A stretch of DNA of 64,000 nucleotides from Eurosta solidaginis (taxonomy: Eukaryota; Arthropoda; Insecta; Diptera; Tephritidae), in contig NC_090322.1 in the NCBI RefSeq assembly GCF_040869045.1, positions 194,989,477 to 195,053,476 on the forward strand, written 5' to 3'. Both the position numbers and the translations under genes were made by a program. Of this stretch, positions 42,661 to 52,710 are shown in pieces. Below the pieces are notes generated by a model, which ran no database searches, had not been told where the DNA came from, and saw only the letters and a program-made list of their open reading frames with translations. Position 1 is the first letter of the stretch, and the number at the start of each line of letters is the position of its first letter.

Positions 42661-42746
42661 AGATTTGTGAAATCAGCAGGTCAAAGGAGGTTTCATGGAA
42701 AAATTTCGGCGAGACTGAGGAAAGCCCTATCTCAGAGAAAAACAGT

Positions 42747-43020
42747 GGGATTCAAGGGGTTGTGTAGCGCGATATATATAGTTTCCCCAACCCAATTGTC
42801 AACCCCACCTTCGAACGGCGAATCCCGTTTCACTAACAGACGAGGCTCTGGCGACCCCAAGCTCGTCATGGATCTTGGGGGTGGGGACGGGCCAGCAACT
42901 TAATGGTGCTGTGTTACGGGAGCGTACCGTATCTGTATCCGGCAAAGGACCATCACATCGATAACACTCCCCAAAGCCTACGGGGAGTAACCTTATCGCT
43001 ACAACAACAACAACAACACC
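42747..43020 (+). mobile_element. CAA-tailed SINE, short form (plus strand)
   Basis: Starts GGGATTCAAGGGGTTGTG and ends ATCGCTACAACAACAACAAC. Flanked by AGAAAAACAGT (42736-42746 and 43021-43031). Inserted in the LINE coding region. Confidence 0.93.
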
Positions 43021-43238
43021 AGAAAAACAGTCCAGGGACTGATAAAAAATGACGACGGGGAATGGTCACACAATAGTGAAGAGCCCCTTTAAACGCTACT
43101 TAACATACACTTCTGAGAGTCACCTGCACCCGAAAGACTACAGGTCTATAAGTTTGACACCTTTTCTGGTCAAACCCCTAGAGAGATTAGTAGATGTATA
43201 CATATGTATATTGAATCAAACATGACTGAAGCGTTATA

Positions 43239-43802
43239 CTGTTTTCACACAGAAACTTAATGATCTTATTTCACCTTCTAATGAAATCGTAAATTTTTTG
43301 CTTTCACACAGAAGTAACTGCTCGATTAGTATGAAGGATGAAATGTCAAGCGAATAAAATGACAATGCTATATAACAGACAATCATGGCGGAACGATACA
43401 AGGTGGCAGCATGGTGACATACCTACAAACATAAAAAAAATTCCATGTACTTGTAAATTCGATGGACAAATGTCAAAATCGTACTGCGCCGGTAGTTGAT
43501 GTATCAAATCAAATAAAAAAGGTTATAATCAGCTGTTCGATGCGGCCACCTTGTATCGTTCCGCCATGCAGACAATAACATTTACTTTGACAAATGACAT
43601 TTTTAAGCACTGAACACACCAAAAAATAAGAAGCGGAACGCTGCCAACAGAGTTGCATTGTGCTTTTGACTTCATTAGGCATTCGATTAGCTACTAATGA
43701 AATAATTATAGATTTGAATTTTGTAGGGAAGATTGAGCTCAATAAGCGTCTTAATGTAGAAAACTGCCTTTATTATTCAATAAGCCGTCTGTGTGAAAAC
43801 AG
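43239..43802. mobile_element. MITE with CTGTTTTCACACAGA ends
   Basis: A perfect 15-bp inverted end CTGTTTTCACACAGA / TCTGTGTGAAAACAG. The flanking TA on both sides (43237-43238 and 43803-43804) suggests a Tc1/mariner-type duplication. It holds a second MITE inside. Confidence 0.82.
43384..43568. mobile_element. 185-bp MITE nested in the previous MITE
   Basis: Inverted ends begin CATGGCGGAACGATACAAGG and are perfect for at least 23 bases. The 8-bp duplication is CAGACAAT (43376-43383, 43569-43576). Confidence 0.93.
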
Positions 43803-44368
43803 TATTATGCTCTTAAGCACTACATGCTTACACCAAATGCAAGTAAGTCAATACTGCATTGAATAGGGTAGTCATGAATGTAGAGAAACCCCAGGAATAT
43901 GCCCTAGGTGTTTTTCTAGACATTGGCGGGACTTTCAACAATGTCTCGAGACGAGCAATCAATTTGATTGAAGTACATCCCGCCTTAAAAAATTGTATCA
44001 AACCCATGTTAAGCTGCATTCATCATGAGCGGCACATGTCTACCAACAATCGCTTTCAGACTTAGGGCTCACGTTGGACATACTAACTGGACACTGCCTT
44101 CTGCCGTCATATGCAAATAAGTTATGCCTCGTCAGTAACAGCAGATGCAGGAAGTGCGAGCTGCAGGTAGAAACGGTTGAGCACGTTCTGTGTTCGTGCC
44201 CTGCCCTCAAGAGGTGAAGGTTCCCGCAACAAGGGGCGGCAGAGTTACCAGATCTGGAGGGAGCAATTAAGTTAGTTCCTAGAAAACTTCTAGTATTTGC
44301 CAAAGTGATTGTATAACATACGTCCTGGTACCTAATTGGGATTTTCCCAGAAAGTAAATTATAAAATT

Positions 44369-44793
44369 TGTTAATAATTTTGAATGCTATTTTCGGGTTC
44401 GCAGCTGTTCATACGTACACAGATACATCACACACACAGATGTAGTCATCAGCCGAAGTTCTTACTCACTCATACACACGCATATACATATGTAGCTCAA
44501 TTACCAAGCATAAGATACAGCAGTTCTAGAAGGCGAAACATCTAGACTTTAGTAGAAATATGCGAATGAAGCAACGGAGAGTATAAAAGCAGCGCAAGCT
44601 GAGTAGTCAGCGCTCAGTTTTGATTTCAGCACGCTATTGGTTGTGAAGTTTAATTGTGAAGTACTACTCCCAAAGTAATCTAAATAAATACCAGTTTCCA
44701 ATACTAAATATTGGAGTGATTTGTTCAACAGTTTAGCGATTCGAACGTTAGCAGAAGGTTTCAAATAAGCACAATTTCCCTAAATTCGTAACA
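44369..44793 (+). mobile_element. LTR family B, degraded copy
   Basis: Alignable to 38842-39328 from GATGTAGTCATCAGCCGAAG onward, with TATAAAAGCAGCGCAAGCTG and the end AAATTCGTAACA followed by ATAT. The 5' end is diverged and not firmly placed. Confidence 0.75.
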
Positions 44794-45390
44794 ATATGTA
44801 TGGATGTAAGCTGTTGTAAACGATCAGTAATCTCGCCTTCAATCTGTTGAGCGGCTGGGTTTTGGTCAACTCAAAATTGCATCATCCTCCACAATACATA
44901 ATATTCATATAGTATGTATATATTTGTATGAATGTACAAAGTATAGCTTATTTGAATTTTGTCATTGTGCCTTTGTTTTGATAATAGTTTATTTTTTTTT
45001 TACTTTTATTTTACCCTATCTTTTTTTTACTTTCGTGTTTATACCAACACCTTTGTCCGCTCTGTCACATACAGTTTCTTCAAATTGTGTTGGCAGAGCG
45101 TAAGACGAAGCGTTTCATCAGCATACCCTCGCCACTGCAGTTTATTCTCGTTATCAGTGAAATAAATTTTTTTCCGCGCTCGTCTCGTTTAAGTTATTCA
45201 TAAATATGTATATACATATGTATGAGTGAGTGCCTCGCAGTATAAATAGTTTGCTTTTGAGAGCTACTTTTTAATTAATATTCCAATAATTTATGTGTGG
45301 CCTGGCTTTAAAAACGTGGTTATACAGTGGGACTCCACTAAAAGAACCCTTGCAAAATTGGATTAGTTTTGAAAATTTATTTTAAAATTA
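44794..45390. other. unannotated AT-rich stretch
   Basis: Nothing recognised. Confidence 0.4.
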
Positions 45391-45905
45391 AGGTTAGGTT
45401 AGATTGAAGCGGTTGGACGAGGGCACACTGAAGGGCCCATTACTGATACTTAGCATAGACTTAACTTTACTTGGCGTAAACTTGGCAACTTAGCCACGAT
45501 TATACTCCACTTAGCGCATACAATCTGGCATCATAATCAATAAATGTCAATTTGTATGACAAAATGTCAAAATGGAATGGAAACAAACAAATGGCATCTC
45601 AAAATGTAAACGTCACTTAGAACTTACATAGAAAATCAAAATTTAACAGACTTCTAAGTCAAGTTAAGTGTTGCTAAGTTTTGAGTAATCAGTAACATGC
45701 AATGTTCATTTAACAGAACTGTAAGTGACAGTTCTCAAGTCAAGTCAAGTCTATGCTAAGTATCAGTAATGGGCCCTTTAGGCCAGTCATATTATGCCCG
45801 TTGTGATACCACGTAAAGACACCATTACCTAACCATTTTGTGGACCTGATAAACGCTACCAGGTCCTTGACGTCATGCTCCACAACTTGGCTCAGGTTAT
45901 ATTAA
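45391..45905 (-). mobile_element. LINE 3' end with AACCTAACC tail, split by a MITE
   Basis: The plus-strand start GGTTAGGTTAGATTGAAG is the complement of the tail and matches the start of 55431. The part after the MITE (45779-45905) matches 55490-55590. Only the 3' end remains. Confidence 0.7.
45431..45778. mobile_element. MITE with AAGGGCCCATTACTGATACT ends
   Basis: Inverted ends of about 35 bases; the inner part includes ACTTAGCATAGACTT. The LINE sequence on both sides is continuous with the copy at 55.4 kb, which confirms an insertion. The target duplication is not clear. Confidence 0.85.
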
Positions 45906-46157
45906 CTTTTAAAATTTACTTTTTTGTTGGGTATTAAAGCCGTTTATTTCTGGAGGTCGAAAAACACAGAATCCAATTTGTTTTCTAATTAAAATCCAAA
46001 ATGTACAGTGGTGGCCATATAAATAGACACTTTTTTCTCTACACAGTATTCAGAAGTGCTTTTTTATTTAATATAATGTTTTCTCTTTCGAATTTCATAT
46101 TTACAACAATTCAAAAAATTATTTCAACGAACGAATACCGTTGAATTTGAGAATTTT

Positions 46158-46577
46158 GTTGTTGTTGTTGTAGCGATAAGGTTTATCCCCGAAGACTTTG
46201 GGGAGTGTTATCGATTTGATGGTCCTTTGCCGGATACAGATCCGGTATGCTTCGGTAACACAGCACCATTAAGGTGCTAGCCCGACCATCTCGGGAACGA
46301 TTTACATGGCCAAAATAAACCTTCAGGCCATCAACCCCCCTCCCCCTTCCCACCCCCAAGTTTCATAAGGAGCTTGGGGTCGCCAGAGCCTCGTCTGTTA
46401 GTGAAACAGGATTCGCCGCGGATAGGTGAGGTTGACAATTGGGTTTGGAGAAGCTATATATTGCGCTGGCAACCTGAAAGGGTTCGCTACACAGCCCCTT
46501 GAATCTGGTATTTTAGTCGCCTCTTACGACAGGCATACCTACCGCGGGTATATTCTACCCCCTAACCCGCTGGGGGG
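46158..46577 (-). mobile_element. CAA-tailed SINE, long form
   Basis: Minus-strand start CCCCCAGCGGGTTAG and the CAA tail complement at 46158. Flanking GAGAATTTT (46149-46157 and 46577-46585). It includes the hairpin module GTCGTAAGAGGCGAC. Confidence 0.9.
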
Positions 46578-46682
46578 AGAATTTTTTTGTGGTGGATGTT
46601 TCCTATTTTCTTCCACACAATAGACGTACATAAGCTGTTTTATACGAGAGAAAATTCTTAAAATTAAACACTCTTCTTCTTG

Positions 46683-47671
46683 TAAAAGTGCTTCGCCCCA
46701 TCCGAGGTACGGTCACTCACAAATTGTCATCGCTATCCTCTTACGGAAATCCTAGGAAACTTGTAGTTTCAATAGGATTTGACCAAAGGGAAATGGGTGT
46801 TACGCGGCATTGGTTCCACATGGAAATTGAAAATATGGTTGGTGTCATGTGGAGGCATGTAACATGCAGGACATATATACGTCGCGTATGCCGGTGCCCA
46901 ATTTAGATAAGTAAGAGTTTAACCTATTTCAGTATCTAGTATCCAGATCGAATATGTGCCCTAGTGACGTGCGGCTTGGCCTTATTTCCTCTTCTACGAG
47001 TTTCGGGTAATGAACTCTGAGAACGAGGATTTATCGGCATAAGACTTTGTCGACTCTTTGTAGATGAAGCTGAGGGTCTGTTTATGCTAATCTAATTCAA
47101 ACATATGAATTCTTGTGTGCCAGATATCACCATAGAGCTTACGGATATGACTCCTTATATCCTAGAAGGGCGGGGCCTCATCAATCAGTTGGCTGTTAGG
47201 ATGCCCAGTTTTCTGAGTATTTAATATAAACTATTTGTTCAGCATTTTGTTTATCTCCTTTATGGGGAATATTCCCGCCTCAATGTGTAGATGATGTTCT
47301 GACAACATAAGAAGGCATCCGTTGGCAGTTCTGAGTGTGGTATTGCAGACCTGCAGCTTCTTCCAGTGTGTTTCTTTTAAGCGCGGTAACCATATCGGAG
47401 ACGCAAGAGGCTGACTACTAGTAGCAATTTTTTAACTTTCCAGCAAGTACTGCCAGTGAGACTTGCAGATATTGTTACGGCTCTGAACTTTAGGTATAAT
47501 TGCGGCTGCATGCTCGCCAAAATGCAGATCATTATCATACTTCACTCCCAGTATTTTTGGGTGTCAGGCAGTCGTTAGTGTAATGCATCGCCGTGGATGT
47601 CCAATATGGTTGACATTTGCTTAATCCATGTTGTAAATAAGATTGCCGAGGACTTGGTCGATGATAGGTTT
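46683..47671 (-). mobile_element. CAA-tailed LINE, old 3' fragment
   Basis: Mirrors 59650-60650 at lower identity. The complement of GGGGCGAAGCACT is at about 46690. The C-terminal domain and RT thumb region are visible only as similarity; no open frame is kept. Confidence 0.78.
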
Positions 47672-47774
47672 AAGCAATTTAAAAAAAAATTTGTATTAAA
47701 TCGAAAATCTTTTAAATTGCAAAGTACTTCGTTCTTCATTTTCATTATTTTTAAATTTTAAATTTAACATAGCA

Positions 47775-47935
47775 ATAACTCGGCCGCCGTGTTTCGCAAA
47801 CCACACCGAAGATCCTGGGTTCACGACCCGGGCTAAGCAACATCAAAAATTTAGAAACAAGTTTTTTCAATTAGAAGAAAATGTTTCTTAGCGCGTTCGC
47901 CCCTCTTTGGCAAGCACTCCGAGTGTACACTTTTA
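47775..47935 (+). mobile_element. tRNA-like SINE, head part
   Basis: Matches the minus-strand copy at 17973-17800: CCACACCGAAGAT, the B-box-like GGGTTCACGACCCGG, GCAACATCAAAAATTTAGAA and GGCAAGCACTC. The tail half is missing. Confidence 0.75.
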
Positions 47936-50817
47936 TTTTAATAAGTCTTAAATCTCAAAGTTTGTTTTAAAATAACCAAAAACTTAAAAAAATCTAAATG
48001 TAGAAATTTATGAACACTTCTGGTTTTAAAATAAAACCAAAAATTTTAAACTTACTGATGAAATACTAAAAAATAAAAAAATTCCGCAAATGAAATGTAT
48101 ATGTTATTTTTCACAATATTTATTTATTGTTATACAAATGAAATGATATGAGCCGGACCCGTGCGCATCTTGCGCAACCAATATAAAAGTCTCTTATCAA
48201 ATATCAACATAAATCAGCTGTTCTATCAATCAATTAAAACTTACAGCTTGCGCTGCCATCTGACGTACGGTAGCAACTGCCGGTAATGCAGTGAAAATAT
48301 TCACAATAGTGTCATAGTACAAATAGATTTCTTTGTGTGCTAACAATCGTTTATTTTTAACAAATGATTTTAATAAAATATAGCTAAACAAAAGCACTAC
48401 GACCAAAATTGCCTAAAGCTCGCTAATAGCCCGAATCTCTATCTTTACAACCAAAACTTTATTTATAGATTTGCATTCCAAATAAGAGCGAAAAAGGGAC
48501 CCGTACATAAAAACAGCAATTAGAAATAATATATATGATGATATCAAGGTTTATTGTACAGATGCGATAGCTCAATGACTAGAGCAGAGCCGGCCAAAAG
48601 TTGCACATTGTGCAATTTGAGTTCGTATTTCACACAGACACTAACGATGTGCGATAACGATCATTTGCTTTCGCTTGTCACTCACTAAAATCAACAGTGA
48701 ATGCAAAAGGAAAAGTCCATGCTACTTTTTGGGCATATAATAAAAACAATATGCTGCAAGGTTAAAGTGACTTTTAATACGTTTTACTTAGTATTATTAA
48801 GTTCCTTTGAGCATACATATTAATATTGACAATTTAAATATTAATAGTTAATAATAATTAATTAATTATTAATAAATATTGACAATTTAATATAAGTAAC
48901 TATTTATACGTTCTACTTAGTTTTATTAATTTTTATACATTTTTTTATTGAATAACTATGTTTTGAAAATATATATTTCTATCTTTACATTTACTTTGTT
49001 TTATAGTTCTTTCTTAATGAAAAAGTGATTTTTTTAAGTAAATTTTGCATTGAAGAAACACCATACCTTCTTTTATAAAAAAGTTTTATCTGGCTAGCCC
49101 GACCTCCGCGTTCTTAGTTATATGAATATAAGTAAATATTGTTAGGATTAGCTTGAAATCAAATAACCAGAGTCCTTTTTAATTTCGAACTTCACAGTCC
49201 ACATTTTCTTTTAGCACACTGTGGGGAGTTGTCACTCAATTTTTACACACACTTATGCAATTGTTTTAGTATTTGTGTGGCAGACAACGCACTTATGCCA
49301 ACAGCAGCGATAATATTGTCATTATTTTAAGTAAATATGGGATTAACATGGGCCCAGGAAAATTGTTTCATTGCCGCACAATTGCGTTTCGATATCAATG
49401 AACCTCAAATAAGATGAATACTAATTAATAATCCATTCACCAGCTATTTAGACGCTGTTAAGAAATATACTCCATAGCCGGCAACTAATTGCTCATAGAC
49501 GGAATTGTACACAGGGGTGGGTGCGACGAGTAAAAACGACGTGGGCTGAGCTGTCCATACCGATTACTCCCTCGTCGGTGTCTTGCCAAACCGGTCCAGA
49601 TATAACGATTTGCCAAGGAGGGAGTACCCGTGTATAAACGTGGTCTTAATGATCTCAACACTGGCTTCGCGGATTGACAAGTTCACGCGTTAGAAAATAA
49701 AGCTACATACTTAGTAAGTGCTTTAGCATGATAAAAGGTGTAGATTTGCATGTATTTACAGGGTATTTATTTTCAACAACAATGACAGCCACAACGACTA
49801 AGCGGACGGCGATAGTGATATGATTGGTACCACCTACATATATATAAGTTGTGTAGGTAGAAATCGTCGGCTACATAGCATTGACGTTAATAGCAACACG
49901 CGTCTTTTCGGACACTCTGTTTTGCTTTTCAATTCTGCACGATTGCCATTGTTTGCAGATTGTGCGACTCGAAACGTCAGTCAACATTAGTAATTCTAAA
50001 TAGCTAAACGCTTTAGACTAAGGCGCTTAGCTCTTAACGCTTCCAATCGTTTTCAAAGCATAAACAAAATAAACTTTAATAAGAAAAAATAAAAAATAAG
50101 CCATAATATTTAAATACAAAACAAAGATAAAATTGAGTATTAAATAAAGTTTGGGTGCAGCTACATATACAAAATTTTAAAATAGCTCGGTATTCCATAC
50201 ATTGAAAAAGCAGCATTTTGATATTGAACATCAAGTGATATAATAATCAACATCAACATCAAATGTAATCTCATTGAATTCATAACACACATAAAACGTC
50301 GCTGCATGTCATGCGCCTCACTTGATTAGGAAGCGTGCATAACACGCGCTCAAAGCGGGTAAGCAACAGTTCAAAACCGAGAGTTGTAAAAAGCACTTGG
50401 TACAATTCTGAAATGTGTTCAAAACAATAACAAATATCACAACAATATGAGTGATAAGTGATTTTATAGTTGTTAAATTGCTTAATTTTGTACGGTGATT
50501 AATCGAATGAAGAGTATTTTTTTGTATGAATCGAAATAAGAAGAGAAAGAGAAAATACAATTTCAAAATCAGCTGTTTGCCTAGGAATGTACGAAATCGA
50601 AACAAAACACTAAAAAAAACAATTTACGCAAAACAATGCATAAAACCTAAGGAAAAGTTTGCATATAACGAGATTATCTTATTTATTGTACAACTCGAAA
50701 TTATGTATGAACAAATTCTTGAAATGTCGATTCTGATTGGAATCCATTGCTAGTGAAGTAGAAACAGTTAATATGGATACTCATAGAAACTCATGATTAA
50801 ACTGCTAAGGCTTACAC
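47936..50817. other. long unannotated stretch
   Basis: About 2.9 kb AT-rich. A TCAGTC initiator-like site at about 49977 is followed by an A-rich stretch that could be a 5' leader of an unseen gene; this is weak. Short open frames look random. Confidence 0.35.
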
Positions 50818-51050
50818 TTAAGCGCCAAATACACGACACGAACATTTCCGCGAACATTCCCGTTATGGCATGTTTCTGCGACCTTTTCTGTCGTGTATGG
50901 TGGTGTTTGCCAGTTCGCGCAAATGTTCACCAAAAATCAAAATATTTTAATTTTTGGCGAACATTTGTGCGAACTGTTCGTGCGTGTATGACGAAATAGC
51001 TCATAATCGTAGTAATTTCTGAACGGAACTGACGTGCGCGGAAAAGTAAA

Positions 51051-51280
51051 ATGGACAATAAAAAATTTCTGAGTGAATTTATTGAAATGTATAAATCTTT
51101 GCCATCATTGTGGCAAGTAAAAAGCAAAGATTATTGTAATAGAATTAAAAAGAATAATGATTATGCGACTTTAATCGAAAAATTAAAAGAAGTTGATCCT
51201 GATGCCACAAAGGATACAGTTATAAAAAAATAAGTAGTTTGCGAGCGCAATACCGGCGTGAATCAATCGTTTGGGGCGCA
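51051..51280 (+). pseudogene. MADF-domain accessory protein, 5' part
   Basis: ATG 51051 opens MDNKKFLSEFIEMYKSLPSL, followed by WQVKSKDYCNR and LIEKLKEVDPDATKDTVI, a MADF (Myb/SANT-like) DNA-binding domain. Harbinger elements encode such a protein to bring the transposase to DNA. The stop at 51231 comes from a one-base slip in an A-run; the next frame continues SSLRAQYRRE. The C-terminus is lost at the deletion junction. Confidence 0.78.
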
Positions 51281-51639
51281 ATTGCCGTCAAAAATTTTAA
51301 GTATTCAAAGCTATTGCCACTAGCTAGAAAGCGCAAAGTTAAAGCAAGGCGGTGATGAGGGGGAATCGCTTCTCTCATTATTGTATCCCGTTTCGTTATG
51401 AGTGGCAAAATTTTTTGTAAAAGTTGGTCAAATGTTGCCTTGCTCATACGAACGTAATTTTTAAAATCATTTTGTGACGTGAATTCCAGTTCTTTAATAA
51501 GCTCACTTTGTCCAAGAACTGCTCTTTTTTTAAACCATTCTTTGCACCAAATTCTTTTTTTGCGATCTTCTCTCTTTTTTTTACGCTTAATTGCCACAGC
51601 GAGCAATATTGCTGCAGCACAATTGTTGTCCGTATTCAT
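51220..51639 (-). pseudogene. HARBI1-like transposase, N-terminal third
   Basis: The minus frame reads KRIWCKEWFKKRAVLGQ, FKNYVRMSKATFDQLLQKI, LALTLRFLASGNSFEYLKF and APQTIDSRRYCARKL: the helix-turn-helix region of the Harbinger nuclease. The DDE catalytic region is absent. Confidence 0.85.
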
Positions 51640-51755
51640 CGCTGTCTGAAAGAGAACTAATGTTCGGCCAAAAGTTCGTATGGTGTATGGCCAAAGCTGC
51701 GAACAAGATTGCGGAATGTTCGCGGAAATGTTCGTGTCGTGTATTTGGCGCTTTA

Positions 51756-51913
51756 AAAAGTTTGGCGCGATTTACCTCCGAGGAGATTAAGCCGAGGTTC
51801 TCATCCAATTTGGCCGGAAGCCACCTTCATATTTTATACCAACTCCGAGTAGCATCTGCAAGCAGACGAATTTTCATTGAGAAGCTTTTCATGACAGAAA
51901 TACACTCGGAGTG
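51756..51913 (-). mobile_element. tRNA-like SINE, tail part
   Basis: Matches 17620-17825 (GCCGAGCTTCTC.TCCAAT, TTTTCATGACAGAAATACACT). Its head is cut off by the next SINE. Confidence 0.6.
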
Positions 51914-52226
51914 GTGTTGTTTTTGTTGTAGCGATAAGGACACTCCTCGAAGGTTTTGGGGAGTGTTATCGACGTTGATGATCCTTTGCCGGATGCACAT
52001 TAGGTACGTTCTGGTAACAAGCACCATTATGTACTAGCCCGACTATCACTGGAAGGATTTATTATGACCACATGAAATCTTCTAGGTGAGGTTGACAATT
52101 GAGTTGGAGAAGCTATACATTGTGCTGGCAACCACTTGAAATGGTTGCGCTGCACAACCTCTTGAATCAGTTTGGCATTTTAGCGCCTGCACGCGGCAAT
52201 ATTTTAAGCCGCCTAACCCGCGGGGG
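51914..52226 (-). mobile_element. CAA-tailed SINE, long form (diverged)
   Basis: GTTGTTTTTGTTGTAGCGATAA at left and CCTAACCCGCGGGGGC at right, with several internal deletions. No duplication found. Confidence 0.75.
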
Positions 52227-52500
52227 CGCACTCACTCATCAACTTTCGACCTATTAAGAATACTTTCAGGCATGTATTATATACTTTTGTAACGGAAACG
52301 CTCTGCCAAGCCGTGGCCACTATAAAATTGCGGAGAGCAGTCGTCAAGTCGTGTCAAACCTCAGTGCCTCCTTTGGAGTCGTCCTCAAATTTCTTTCAAA
52401 ATGCCTACTCCTAAGGTCGGAAACGTGTCTCACCAACAAATATTCAACTTAAACATAACTACGATAGAAATGTAGAATAGAGAAGCGTTAATTTCGAATA
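52227..52500 (+). other. spacer with a TATA-like stretch
   Basis: A TATAAAATTGCGG stretch at about 52321 and a 24-codon frame from ATG 52400 (MPTPKVGNVSHQQ) look gene-like, but nothing supports expression. Confidence 0.25.
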
Positions 52501-52710
52501 TTGATCGAAACGCCACGGAACGCAGAATACCAAAGTTGCAAAGCGGAGTTTATAATTGTATCGCAATGCGAAGCGATCAGACTACAGATGAGTAGAGAAA
52601 ATTTTTGATTGATCGAAACGACACGGCTCACAGAATACCAAAGTTGCCACACGGACAAAATTTTTATTTGTATGGAAATGCAAAGCGTTCAGACTAGAGA
52701 TGTTTTAAAG
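52501..52710. repeat. two tandem 108-base units
   Basis: TTGATCGAAACG.CACGG, CAGAATACCAAAGTTGC and GCGA.CAGACTA.AGATG recur in both units (52501-52608 and 52609-52710). Confidence 0.8.

Larger units (their letters stand above)
42661..44310 (+). pseudogene. LOA/R1-group LINE, broken, with SINE and MITE insertions
   Basis: The 5' part reads SARLRKALSQRKT up to the SINE, and after it NDDGEWSHNSEEP, then HPKDYRSISLTPFLVKPLER (43117-43195). After the MITE, the RT catalytic block YALGVFLDIGGTFNNVS appears at 43893-43945. The tail encodes a C-terminal region with KLCLVSNSRCRKCELQVETV and EHVLCSCPAL (44115-44210), the cysteine-rich end seen after RNase H in this group. A large part of RT and RNase H between 44030 and 44080 is deleted. 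Confidence 0.8.
50821..51752. mobile_element. PIF/Harbinger derivative with both genes truncated
   Basis: Inverted ends begin AGCGCCAAATACACGACACG and extend about 40 bases. The 3-bp duplication TTA (50818-50820, 51753-51755) is typical of PIF/Harbinger. Two convergent partial genes inside meet at an internal deletion junction near 51270. Confidence 0.93.

Noticed and set aside
44959..45165. Phe-rich frame
   Set aside because: Derived from poly-T runs; chance.
49800..50060. TATA-like and TCAGTC initiator-like sequences
   Set aside because: No coding exon follows; DPE positions do not match. Too weak to call a promoter.
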